A DNA stretch of 64,000 nucleotides, taken from positions 18,423,962 through 18,487,961 of the forward strand of contig NC_067208.1 in the NCBI RefSeq assembly GCF_026262505.1. The letters are read 5' to 3'. Positions 20,410 through 28,663 of the stretch are shown here, one piece after another (positions within the stretch are counted from its first letter, which is position 1; the number at the start of each line of letters is the position of its first letter). The notes beneath the pieces are model-generated. The model did no database searches. It saw nothing but the letters and a program-made list of their open reading frames with translations, and was not told the origin of the DNA. Source of the DNA: Trichomonas vaginalis G3 (Eukaryota > Parabasalia > Trichomonadida > Trichomonadidae). Position numbers and translations under genes: made by a program.

Positions 20410-21137
20410 TTTGTCACTTTTTTTCAAAAAGTTACTTTTAGGATTTCCTTGCAGTGAGTAGGTATGCATCAAACCTATTCACCAAATAATTTTTTTATTC
20501 CTTCTCTGGCCCACAAAGGGCGAGAGAACATGTCTATTATTCGTTTATGCTGAAGTTATCTGGATTTTATTACAATTACAACTATCTCCTATTACTTATA
20601 TATTTTTAAGCAAGTATAATGAAAATTTCAAATTAATCAAATTATACATTTTTTACTATTCATTTACAAACCTATTTCATTATACATACATCTCACACAT
20701 TTGTATATATCAATTCTCATACTTATATAGTTATATTTTTGATTTAAGAATTAAATCTGATATATAATTTCATATATATAAATTTCAGCAATTGCATGCA
20801 TACATATATATACTATTACAAGAACTACCTAACAAATTTCAACCATTAAGCTAGATATCAATTCTATAATCCAAAAAGAAGCAAAGAAGAAAAAATACCC
20901 TTCCAAAAAGGTTCACACACAGTTTTCATCTTATATTGTAACATCGTTAGAAAGTTCTATATATATATATTGTTGTTTACAAACGAGGAAAATAATGAAA
21001 TTCAAGGAAAATTTGAGTATTTTAGGATGTAACCAAATAAATACTATATTTAGATTCCTTATGTGAATCATCATATTTATGCTATATGTAGAGCTATAAA
21101 TAAGTGAAATATTTTTTTTGCCAACATTTTTATACCT
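20410..21137. other. Divergent intergenic region
   Basis: About 730 bp of AT-rich sequence with long stretches of ATATAT type. An ACATTTTT initiator-like sequence lies about 12 nt before the ATG at 21138. I see nothing else. Confidence 0.5.
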
Positions 21138-22424
21138 ATGACAAATTTAATGAGCCAAGGTCTTATTCATAATTTCGAATACATCGCGGCACACATTAAA
21201 GATTACATCGATGAGGACAAGTTGTTTTCTACTTTCGAAACAAACGACATCAAAAAAATCATGAAATTTACAACTCTGACAACAAATGACTTCATTACTG
21301 TTATAAAGCAATCTCATTCTTCTATCAAAGCAAACGAATTATATATCTGTACTCAAAATGCAAATATTTCTGTCCAAAATTTTGAAGATATCGTTTCAAT
21401 TTTGAAATTACTCAAGAAATACATGAAACTTAGAATACTTGATGGAGTTATTAATTTTTTAATACAAACCCATAAAGAAATATCTGATTCATCAGAGAAA
21501 ATACAAAAGCCTCAATCAGAAGAAACATTTCAAAATCAACCTCCAAAAAGTGACAAAGAAATAGAATTACTTAATTCCCAACTCAATCAAATTAATGAAG
21601 AAAACAGTAATGAGAGAGAAATTCTAGCAGAAATTTCAGAACTTAAGAAATCATATGATTTTGAACGAGTTTACAACTTACTTGATAAGCTTTCATCACA
21701 AGGCAATCGAAAAATGATTTCAAAATCATGTGACGAATTACTTTTAGAAAAGAAATTTCATGATATATCATGATATAGCACATGTACTTCATGTAGCAAG
21801 TGAAAAGGGAAACCTTGCACTTGTAAAATCTCTGATTGAATATGGCTGCGATAAAGATTTAAAGAGTTCTGATGGATGGACTCCACTCATTCGTGCATCA
21901 TATAATGATCATCTTGAAATTGTTAAATATCTTATCTCAGTTGGAGCTGATAAAGAAGCAAAGGATAATGATGGATGGACTCCACTCATTCGTGCATCAT
22001 ATAATGATCATCTTGAAATTGTTAAATATCTTATCTCAGTTGAAGCTGATAAAGAAGCAAAGGATAATGATGGATGGACTCCACTCATTCGTGCATCATA
22101 TAATGATCAATTTGAAATTGTTAAATATCTTATCTCAGTTGGAGCTGATAAAGAAGCAAAGGATAATAATGGATATACTCCACTCATTCGTGCATCATAT
22201 AATGATCATCTTGAAATTGTTAAATATCTTATCTCAGTTGGAGCTGATAAAGAAGCAAAGGATAATGATGGATGGACTCCACTCATTCGTGCATCATATA
22301 ATGATCAATTTGAAATTGTTAAATATCTTATCTCAGTTGGAGCTGATAAAGAAGCAAAGGATAATTTTGGATGGACTCCACTCATTCGTGCATCATATAA
22401 TGATCAATTTGAAAATGTTAAATA
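21138..22424 (+). pseudogene. Host ankyrin-repeat gene, frameshifted and cut by a mariner
   Basis: The first 211 codons (21138-21773) encode the N-terminal domain usual in trichomonad ankyrin proteins (KDYIDEDKLFSTFETNDIKK) and a coiled-coil linker. The ankyrin part continues in another frame from about 21760, so there is one frameshift or small deletion near 21760-21773. One diverged ankyrin unit is followed by six near-identical 33-residue units of the DGWTPLIRASYN type; the last is cut at about 22424 by the start of a mariner element. Ankyrin arrays of this kind form protein-binding solenoids and belong to one of the largest gene families of T. vaginalis. No remaining 3' part of this gene is seen in the window. 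Confidence 0.85.
21871..22424 (+). repeat. Six 99-bp ankyrin units, nearly identical
   Basis: Units start at 21871, 21970, 22069, 22168, 22267 and 22366, an exact 99-bp period, and differ at only a few bases each. Such uniformity at third codon positions means recent tandem duplication or gene conversion. Confidence 0.92.
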
Positions 22425-22620
22425 TAGGGTGTCCAAAGGTGCGTTTAGCACAGCGCTCTATATGAGACTATTAAAGGAGATATATGCTGATTATAAATAT
22501 ATAATAAAAAATATGAATATATGTATATGATGAGTATGTTGTATTTTGGCGCCATGCCGGGATATAAAATGAATTTTGAGACAAGAGGCGGTTTCGCGGG
22601 AAATTTTGGCGGGATTTTTT

Positions 22621-22628
22621 TCATTTTT
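22621..22628 (+). promoter_or_regulatory. Initiator TCATTTTT of the mariner transposase
   Basis: A perfect initiator with its A 9 nt before the ATG at 22632. It supports that ATG over earlier in-frame ones and shows the transposon carries a host-type promoter. Confidence 0.7.
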
Positions 22629-22631
22629 TTA

Positions 22632-23380
22632 ATGAATCATAAAGAAAACATCCTCGCTCTTGCAAAAAAATGCAAAGACTGTAAAAAAATCTACGAGACA
22701 TTGGTAAAATGCTTCGGTATGGATGCTCCTAGCTATTCCACTGTAACGTATCATGTTAGGATGTATCACTTCATGAACAAAAAGGCGCCCATCATAAAAA
22801 TTGACAAAAAATCGCCGGATCAAAGAAAAATCAAAGCAATTCTTCAAGCGCTAGATGAAGACCCAAGAGCATCACTCAGAAGGATAGAGGAGATGACAAA
22901 GATACCACGTACAACAGTCAGTTATTATCTGCACAATTATTTGAACTACAAACTAGCGTATACACGTTGGGTTCCGCACAACCTTAATTCAGTTCAAAAA
23001 AAATCTAGAGTCCAATCTTCGAAAGAGCTCCTCTCTATATTGGGTGCGTATCAATCCAAGAAGTTTCGCTTTTTAGTAACAGGGGACGAGTCTTGGTTTC
23101 AATATGCAACAGAAGCCAAAATCATGTGGATCCCGAAGGATGAAAATCCGCAAACATTCCCGAAGAAAAAAATTGACACATCAATGATGATGTTGTCGGT
23201 TTTTTGGGGCGTGAATGGCATCATCGCAATTGATATTCTTCAAAAACCTAATACGATGAATGCTCAGTATCTAATTGACAATGTTCTTACTCAAATTATC
23301 AATTCTGATGAGTTTGAGAAATCCAAACAACAAAAGCAAAAGTTTGCAATTCATTTTGATAATTCAAGAGTTCACAAGTT
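22632..23380 (+). pseudogene. Mariner transposase, truncated at the 3' end
   Basis: About 249 codons of a mariner transposase. The N-terminal DNA-binding part contains a helix-turn-helix region (RRIEEMTKIPRTTVSYYLHN). The catalytic domain shows the first aspartate in TGDESWF and the second in HFDNSRVH. The third catalytic aspartate, expected about 34 residues later, is lost because the Maverick terminus replaces the rest; the frame then runs on into the Maverick to a stop at about 23432. The start was placed at 22632 rather than the ATG at 22521 because the initiator lies just upstream of it. It resembles Tvmar1 of T. vaginalis, judged by motifs only. Confidence 0.88.
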
Positions 23381-23601
23381 AGTATGGTTAAGTTGGGTAC
23401 TGTGGCACTGCGCGCCTCCGTACACCACTTAACGGTTTTGACACTTTACGAAACCGGTAACGTATATTTTACAACACAAACGACAACACTAACTTAACCT
23501 TAAATATTTACAAAACCGCCACCCACTTCACTAACAAACTCACTAATGTAAAAAAATAAACGTTCTCACTATCGTTCTCACTAACGACTTCACTAATGTT
23601 C

Positions 23602-23886
23602 TCATAAATTTTCCTCAATATCTTCATCATCAGTGTTAACCCTATTGTAGTCATACTTGAAGCCATAAGCTTTCTCTAACTTCTTAACATACAATTTACA
23701 TAACTTACCTTCGTCATCATATGGTTTAATGATATAACTATTTCTATCTTTATACACAGTCAATGAAAAGTCAACTGGTCTCGGATGTATTTGAAAGAAC
23801 ATGTTATGCTCAGAAAGGAAGAATAAATGTTTAAATGTATGTTTGTTATATTTTTCGATTTGTATGAGTTGCTTTTGTTCTGTCAT
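23602..23886 (-). CDS. Terminal-repeat-borne small protein, left copy
   Basis: A 94-residue protein, basic in the first half and acidic at the C-terminus (NTDDEDIEENL). It lies wholly inside the left terminal repeat, so it has a twin at 44410-44694 with about five residue differences. Both copies are open, which suggests selection or youth. The start follows GTAAATG preceded by a T-rich tract. The HNMFFQIHPRPVDF and NSYIIKPYDDEGK segments suggest a small beta-rich fold. No family is recognised. Confidence 0.75.
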   Translation of the reverse strand: MTEQKQLIQIEKYNKHTFKHLFFLSEHNMFFQIHPRPVDFSLTVYKDRNSYIIKPYDDEGKLCKLYVKKLEKAYGFKYDYNRVNTDDEDIEENL

Positions 23887-23996
23887 TTACATCCAAATAA
23901 AAATTTTCAGTAAAATAAAAAATAAACTTAAAAATTAATGATATCACCACCCTCACACGTATGAAAACATAGCACAAAAATAAATTTAGGTGAAGT

Positions 23997-24010
23997 GGTG
24001 AGATCTCACC
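23997..24010. repeat. Palindromic unit, copy 1
   Basis: GGTGAGATCTCACC with flanking AGGTGAAGT on one side and CTTTTTTCACCC on the other. It lies between the stop of the 24032-24559 gene and the start of the terminal-repeat gene, in the left terminal repeat. Confidence 0.85.
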
Positions 24011-24031
24011 TCTTTTTTCACCCTGTTGAAT

Positions 24032-24559
24032 TCATTGCTTTATAACTCTCTTCCTTGGTTTCTTTTTAGTTGCTTTCTTCACGTCTGTCTCCAACTTGAC
24101 TGTCTTTCTTCTTCGGCCGTAATGATACCAGTTACTTCCACCAGTCAATGGGTCAAATGGTCTTTCGTAAGGGTTTCCATACATTCCATAGGGACCATAC
24201 GGAAGAACTACTGGTGGAGAAGAAACATTTTCTTTAGTTCCATCGACTCTATTTAAATGCATTGTTTCACCTTTCATCTGGTCATTAAAGTCTTTTGCGT
24301 GTTTTGCAAACTCATCGTCCTTTCCTAAAGCATTTTCTGACTCAGTCGCAACCAAATTGGATGCTTTATTTATGAGCCCTATTTTATTTAATCTTAACTT
24401 CTTTGCAACCCAGCCTCCAATCTTCCCTTTATTTGCATCTAATGTCTTCGAAACCCTTCCTCCACTCATTTTATTTACTGCGTCATAAGCTCCAAGTGCT
24501 TTTGCTCCAAATGCTAATGCTTTTGTTCCCATTGCGCCTAAAGCTGCCCAAGCTACCAT
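24032..24559 (-). CDS. Small Ala/Gly-rich basic virion-type protein
   Basis: 175 residues. The first 30 are hydrophobic and small-residue rich (MVAWAALGAMGTKALAFGAK), resembling a membrane-active or core peptide; the C-terminus is strongly basic (TKKKPRKRVIKQ). A Pro/Gly/Tyr-rich segment lies between. Such small basic proteins accompany capsid genes in adenoviruses and Polintons, so a core or membrane-lytic virion role is inferred. It is the last of three minus-strand genes that abut exactly: the TAA stop of the gene before it is followed at once by its ATG. Confidence 0.6.
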   Translation of the reverse strand: MVAWAALGAMGTKALAFGAKALGAYDAVNKMSGGRVSKTLDANKGKIGGWVAKKLRLNKIGLINKASNLVATESENALGKDDEFAKHAKDFNDQMKGETMHLNRVDGTKENVSSPPVVLPYGPYGMYGNPYERPFDPLTGGSNWYHYGRRRKTVKLETDVKKATKKKPRKRVIKQ

Positions 24560-24784
24560 TTACACCATATTAAAATCATCTCTCTTCAATCTTATCTCAT
24601 AAAAGTTCTCGTTACTGGAGAAAGTCAATGAAACATAAGCGTTCTCACGGGCTTCGCCCTCACCGCTTTGCGGTCTATCTAACTTCTTTCTTATCTCATC
24701 TATACGCTTCAAAATGTCTGAACAATTGCTAACATCTTCTACAACAGTTATTTCATCATGAATGACCTTCAAGAACAAGCTCAT
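24560..24784 (-). CDS. Small unknown protein in the virion-type cluster
   Basis: 74 residues, abutting its neighbours on both sides with no spacer (stop TAA followed directly by ATG). The middle codons PQSGEGEARE are encoded by a GC-rich double hairpin (24649-24673), which looks like an inserted element that has kept the frame. The flanks (LVLKVIHDEITVVEDV-like and FYEIRLKRDDF) suggest a small beta-rich protein. No family recognised. Confidence 0.5.
   Translation of the reverse strand: MSLFLKVIHDEITVVEDVSNCSDILKRIDEIRKKLDRPQSGEGEARENAYVSLTFSSNENFYEIRLKRDDFNMV
24649..24673. repeat. GC-rich double hairpin
   Basis: GGGCTTCGCCC and CCGCTTTGCGG side by side with three bases between, inside a coding frame. 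Confidence 0.75.
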
Positions 24785-25666
24785 TTAATATGCTATTAAA
24801 ATCATCTCAATAATGAGTCCATCCTTTCCGTCTTTGGGTAGCACAACATCTTTCATTGAAGAAGGTTCGACAAGTCTTATATTAAACTTACTGACAAAGT
24901 TTGTTATACTATAATGCTTCGGCGGCGAATACATGTAGTTTGAAAGACATAATATAGATTCTTCAGCAAATTCACTTATACTGGATTTTATAACAATGTT
25001 CTCACGAGACCAAATACCACCAATTGACAATCTTGTAAGCAATCCTGCTGAACCTTCTACTGTAAACGTCGATGGTAACATTCCACGAAGGTCATCAATT
25101 GACATCGTTGAGTCACTGTATTTAAATATTTTCTTAAAGCAATCGTCATTATCTAACCATACAATAGCTTTGAAGTTTTCATTCGAATATACATCTGCTT
25201 CATTAAATGTAAAACCTGACTTCTTTGCAGAGATGACTTTAAAATCTATTGAGTTTGTTTCAAAATTATATGCTATGGTAACTTCTGAAGGTAATGGATG
25301 TCCTTCCGCAGTCAGTTGTTCTCTCACTACCGTTTGAAGCTTTGTATTAAAAACTTTCATGTCATCTCCTGTATCTAAGTTCACATACACAGCAACAGGG
25401 AAACTATCTTGCTTCTTTGTTTCATCATTATACCTCAAAACATTAAAGTTCTTCAATAATATTGTTCTTCCTGCTGGAATACTTCGAACCTGTCTGATTT
25501 CAATAGCTTTCTCACCTCCTACATACTCTACCCAGTGTCTTGGATATTCATAAGTATACTGACTTTCTTGAATTTTGGTAGATTTCATCATAACGTGTTC
25601 ATAGTATATCTTTATACTCTTGTCAGTTAGACTCGGTGCTATGTTCTGAATATTTCTGACTTGCAT
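24785..25666 (-). CDS. Putative minor virion protein
   Basis: 293 residues, beta-rich, with no signal peptide or membrane helix and no motif of an enzyme. The N-terminal QVRNIQNIAPSLTDKSIKIY and the regularly spaced aromatic and Asp residues fit a structural protein. The frame extends upstream, but the ATG at 25666 is preferred because it faces the packaging ATPase start at 25683 across only 16 bp, a spacing seen repeatedly in these elements. It opens a run of three abutting genes reading towards the left terminus. Polintons encode minor capsid proteins of this size next to the ATPase; the assignment is by position and general composition. Confidence 0.55.
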   Translation of the reverse strand: MQVRNIQNIAPSLTDKSIKIYYEHVMMKSTKIQESQYTYEYPRHWVEYVGGEKAIEIRQVRSIPAGRTILLKNFNVLRYNDETKKQDSFPVAVYVNLDTGDDMKVFNTKLQTVVREQLTAEGHPLPSEVTIAYNFETNSIDFKVISAKKSGFTFNEADVYSNENFKAIVWLDNDDCFKKIFKYSDSTMSIDDLRGMLPSTFTVEGSAGLLTRLSIGGIWSRENIVIKSSISEFAEESILCLSNYMYSPPKHYSITNFVSKFNIRLVEPSSMKDVVLPKDGKDGLIIEMILIAY

Positions 25667-25682
25667 TTTTAATGGAGATAAA

Positions 25683-26570
25683 ATGAAGCATTTAATACAT
25701 GACGTAGATGAAGACATGAATGAAACTACAGACAAACTTAACTCTTCTCTTATTCTTCCTTTCAGTAAGGACTATGAGTTCTGTTCAAATGGTGTTTATT
25801 TCTATTGTGGAAAGATGGGGTCAGGAAAGACATTTAACCTCATTCGTCATATACTCATAACAGAGCGTTTAGGAAACGACTCTTACTATGACCAAATCAT
25901 TATATCAGCAACTTCAGACTCTATGGATTCAACAGCGAAAACATTTATGTCAAAAGCTCAAGCCTCTGTCGTTAAAGTTCCAGACAGTGAACTCATTGAA
26001 TTTCTTCAACGTTACATTCGACGTAAGAGGAAATATTATGCCATCGTTGAATTTATACAGTCAGGAATGCAAAAGACTTCTGAGGAGATGGAAAGAATTA
26101 TTGACAAACACCACTTACGTCAATACTCAGGAGTTTACGATATGAAACGACTTACAAACTACATTCTATCAAAACTTTCAAAATACCCCTTCAAAAAGTA
26201 TCCTTCAAACACTCTGCTCGTTTGTGACGACTTCGCTGGTAAAGGTTTAGTGTCAAAACCAGACTCACCATTAGCTAACATCATAACTAAAGTCAGACAT
26301 TACCATTTAACTGTAGCAATACTTATGCAAACATGGAGGTTTTTAGCTTTAAACATAAAACGTCTCATAACTGACTTCGTTATCTTTCAAGGTTTCTCAC
26401 GTTATGATATTGAACTCATTTGGAAACAGTCGGGTATAACATTACCTTTTGAAGAAATTTGGGAAGCATATAAGTTTCTCATCTCTCCTCGTTCATACCT
26501 TGAGATTCATATCATGACTAATACCATTAAAGTCAAAAATATTCCATGGGAACGACCAACATTGTTTTAA
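25683..26570 (+). CDS. FtsK/HerA-type DNA-packaging ATPase (A32-like)
   Basis: 295 residues. The Walker A motif is in YCGKMGSGKTFNLI (near residue 40) and the Walker B motif is LLVCDDFAGKG (near 180). A conserved glutamine-containing sensor region (ILMQTWRF) follows near residue 219. These are the marks of the A32-like ATPases that drive DNA into capsids of Polintons, virophages and large DNA viruses. The frame is whole. It starts 16 bp from the divergent putative minor virion gene and its end overlaps the convergent 26567-26968 gene by a few bases. A homologue lies in element 2 at 55402-56273. Confidence 0.9.
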   Translation: MKHLIHDVDEDMNETTDKLNSSLILPFSKDYEFCSNGVYFYCGKMGSGKTFNLIRHILITERLGNDSYYDQIIISATSDSMDSTAKTFMSKAQASVVKVPDSELIEFLQRYIRRKRKYYAIVEFIQSGMQKTSEEMERIIDKHHLRQYSGVYDMKRLTNYILSKLSKYPFKKYPSNTLLVCDDFAGKGLVSKPDSPLANIITKVRHYHLTVAILMQTWRFLALNIKRLITDFVIFQGFSRYDIELIWKQSGITLPFEEIWEAYKFLISPRSYLEIHIMTNTIKVKNIPWERPTLF

Positions 26571-26968
26571 AGTTTAACCTTCAATTGACTGATGGTAAAC
26601 AAATTCCATGCATCTCTGTCGCCATTTCTGTTAATATTTTTGCTGTCATTCATATCATCCACTTCCCCATCCGTTAGCTTTTGAGGATATGCGTTAGAAT
26701 AGCTGTTCTTAAATGAAGGCTTTTCACCTTTGAGAGCATAAACTCTATAACTTTCTGCATACTTTATGTTTGAACCTCCTGAGCCATCATTGACATAAAT
26801 TTTTATAGGCTTCCACCCTTTGTTCATGTTCCTGCTTCTTCCCTTAGCTCTTTTGTTCAGTAGTTCTACATCTTTATACACAGCTCCTGTCTCAGTGAAT
26901 TCAACAATATTTTCATTCGTTAGCTTTACATTCAAACCCTTGTCGAGTATATTGTTCATTTCATACAT
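26567..26968 (-). CDS. Unknown small basic protein
   Basis: 133 residues with a Lys/Arg-rich middle (NKRAKGRSRNMNKGWKPIKI) and a Tyr/Ser-rich C-terminal half. An alternative start three codons downstream (26959) lies in the same TATGAAATG context. It is divergent from the next gene with a spacer of about 25 bp, and its 3' end overlaps the ATPase end. It sits in the same position as the minus-strand gene 51110-51529 of element 2, though I cannot see clear sequence similarity. Confidence 0.5.
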   Translation of the reverse strand: MYEMNNILDKGLNVKLTNENIVEFTETGAVYKDVELLNKRAKGRSRNMNKGWKPIKIYVNDGSGGSNIKYAESYRVYALKGEKPSFKNSYSNAYPQKLTDGEVDDMNDSKNINRNGDRDAWNLFTISQLKVKL

Positions 26969-26991
26969 ATAAGGTTTTTATTCTATATGAA

Positions 26992-27606
26992 ATGAGAAGC
27001 AAATCCATCTTAGCTGGTGCCGTTAATGTTCCAATTGAACCAACATCAAATGTTGACTCACGAACGACAAACAATATTGTCATAAAGAACTATAGTTCAG
27101 AGTGTTTGAAAGAAAAAGAACCAGAGCTGAAATCCGTGAATTTAAACTCAGCTTCAAACGCTAACGCTACATCAGATGTTAAGTTAGAGTATCCACCACT
27201 GGACCAAATTCTTTCAAGAGAAGCCAACGACAACCCTTACACAAATGTTCAAACAAATCCTTCAGATAACGTAGACCATTACCTTCTTCAGTTATACCAA
27301 ACAATTTTACTCAAAGACGATAAGAAGCTTTTGACAAATCTTATAAGCAAGAACCAAATAATTCTAACAAAGGAGGACCTTGAAAATGTTATCTCACGAA
27401 TAACAGGGAAACAATGTGTCATTGACTATCTCGACCCTGAAATCGAATGCTGTGGTCAAACTCCACTATTCATGAAAATAGGTAACATCCGCATCATTGA
27501 AACACCAGGAACTACAGGAGTTGAGTTTAAGTATAAATATTCGAACGAGTATACAAAACTTTCAACAGAATATAAACTTTGTTTGAAATATGTTTTAGTA
27601 AATTAA
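26992..27606 (+). CDS. Unknown conserved element protein (family A)
   Basis: 204 residues. The N-terminal half is low complexity and Asn/Ser-rich; the C-terminal half is compact and contains YLDPEIECCGQ. The homologue in element 2 (51548-52130) has IEPDIACCGV at the same place, so the double-cysteine motif is a family mark. It is followed in both elements by a small protein of 76-80 residues and a penton-like protein, a conserved trio suggesting a virion or assembly role. The function is unknown. Confidence 0.65.
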   Translation: MRSKSILAGAVNVPIEPTSNVDSRTTNNIVIKNYSSECLKEKEPELKSVNLNSASNANATSDVKLEYPPLDQILSREANDNPYTNVQTNPSDNVDHYLLQLYQTILLKDDKKLLTNLISKNQIILTKEDLENVISRITGKQCVIDYLDPEIECCGQTPLFMKIGNIRIIETPGTTGVEFKYKYSNEYTKLSTEYKLCLKYVLVN

Positions 27607-27617
27607 AGCAGTCAGGA

Positions 27618-27650
27618 GGGCTCTTTGAGCCCATCTTGGCGCTTTGCGCC
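27618..27650. repeat. GC-rich double hairpin
   Basis: GGGCTCTTTGAGCCC, five bases, then GGCGCTTTGCGCC. It lies exactly between two convergent genes, so it could help end both transcripts. Confidence 0.8.
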
Positions 27651-27666
27651 GTCAGTCAAAAAAATT

Positions 27667-27909
27667 TCAAGTTAGCAATTTGTAATATCTATCCAAAACT
27701 TCTTCAACAGTATCGAACTCATCTTCATAATGCAAACCTAATCTTATTGACTTGGTGCAGTTTTCACTAACACAATATTTTTCTGTTCTCTTGACTGACA
27801 TAACTAATTCATTTGTTTCATCAAACAGCAACAACCAAAGTTCATGACCTAATACATAATATTCATACTTTATATTTTTAGCTCTGAGTTCTCTTGTAAG
27901 CTGTTGCAT
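27667..27909 (-). CDS. Unknown small conserved protein (family B)
   Basis: 80 residues with an alternating helical and beta pattern and the ending TVEEVLDRYYKLL. The element 2 protein at 52137-52367 has the same size, position and ending style (SLDEVLLHFQKNF). Its start overlaps the 3' end of the penton-like gene by about 40 bp in another frame, and the start context is TTAAATG. Confidence 0.65.
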   Translation of the reverse strand: MQQLTRELRAKNIKYEYYVLGHELWLLLFDETNELVMSVKRTEKYCVSENCTKSIRLGLHYEDEFDTVEEVLDRYYKLLT

Positions 27910-28646
27910 TTAATATTTTCTAAAAAGTCAACTTCAACAGTCATTCGCACTGGTGCCCTCAGTTCTACAGGCTCTCCTTGAAAGTCAACAAGTCTGAATT
28001 GCATGTCTTTCAAATTATGAGGACTAATGCGAACCCATTTACCTAAATGAGTTGCTATGACAGGAACGTTTGGAATGAACATTGAATTGACTGCATAACA
28101 GCAGGATTTATATTCTACTGAACCTTTACTATTAACTCCTGAAATGCCTGTGACATTAGCTATTTTAGACTCAATGTATAAACAATTACCATAACATACG
28201 TATGGAACAGATTTCATCTCAATCGTTTTGTCAACACTTTTCAAAGGAAATGTCATATGGTATGCACCCAAAAGAAGTTGTACTCTATGACTCATTCTTG
28301 GTATCTTAAACTCCTTCGCATAACTGAACTTCAAAACTCCTGCAATAAGTTTAACATTCATTAAGTTTTCTTCGTTATCCTTGTTTATTGTAGTATTTAT
28401 GAGAGCATTTAACACTCCAGCTAATGTTTCCATCTTATATTCTACATTATTGTGAAATCTTATTTCGTGCTTCTTTCCATCTATTTCAATCTCCATGAAA
28501 TCTGTTTCATCTGTTATAACGAATGAAGCGATAGTATTGAAGTCAACCATTCTGAATGCAAGCGCCTCATTCTGTAGACCTAAGTTTGTTTGTAGCTTTA
28601 CTGTCCCGTATTCGTTTGGGTCTGTACTTTGCAAATAGAACAACAT
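27870..28646 (-). CDS. Penton-like minor capsid protein
   Basis: 258 residues, beta-rich. The second half has the pattern CLYIESKIAN ... SMFIPNVPV ... MQFRLVDFQGEPVELRAPV, which is typical of the single-jelly-roll penton-like protein of Polintons and related viruses and of some tail proteins; the last block (F-x-L-V-D-x-x-G-x-P-V-x-L) is the best mark. The start at 28646 is preferred to one 33 nt upstream, because it faces the divergent fibre-like gene start at 28664 across 17 bp and has the TAAAATG context. The frame looks whole. A diverged, broken homologue is at 52378-53173. Confidence 0.65.
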   Translation of the reverse strand: MLFYLQSTDPNEYGTVKLQTNLGLQNEALAFRMVDFNTIASFVITDETDFMEIEIDGKKHEIRFHNNVEYKMETLAGVLNALINTTINKDNEENLMNVKLIAGVLKFSYAKEFKIPRMSHRVQLLLGAYHMTFPLKSVDKTIEMKSVPYVCYGNCLYIESKIANVTGISGVNSKGSVEYKSCCYAVNSMFIPNVPVIATHLGKWVRISPHNLKDMQFRLVDFQGEPVELRAPVRMTVEVDFLENIKCNSLQENSELKI

Positions 28647-28663
28647 TTTATTCTCATTAAAAT

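Larger units (their letters stand above)
22425..23380 (+). mobile_element. Mariner (Tc1/mariner, Tvmar-like), 5' part
   Basis: The ankyrin sequence stops within GTTAAATA at 22417-22424 and a new sequence starting TAGGGTGTCCAAAGG follows, consistent with insertion at a TA dinucleotide and with a mariner-type terminal repeat. The element carries the transposase gene and ends abruptly where the Maverick terminus begins (about 23377-23380). Its 3' third and right terminal repeat are absent here and do not reappear beyond the right end of the Maverick. Confidence 0.85.
23377..24056 (+). repeat. Left inverted terminal repeat of element 1
   Basis: This segment is the reverse complement of 44231-44857 over nearly its whole length. 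It includes the outer AGTTAGTAT terminus, the GGCACTGCG block, the stretch AACGTTCTCACTATCG, a complete small gene and one GGTGAGATCTCACC palindrome. It is slightly longer than the right copy. Confidence 0.93.

Noticed and set aside
21872-22465. 197-codon open frame with perfect peptide repeats
   Set aside because: It is the +1 frame of the ankyrin repeat units and remains open only because the DNA units are nearly identical.
26567-26968. Adenovirus-type maturation protease expected in Polintons
   Set aside because: I looked for a His-Asp/Glu-Cys pattern here and in the other small genes of both elements and found no convincing candidate.
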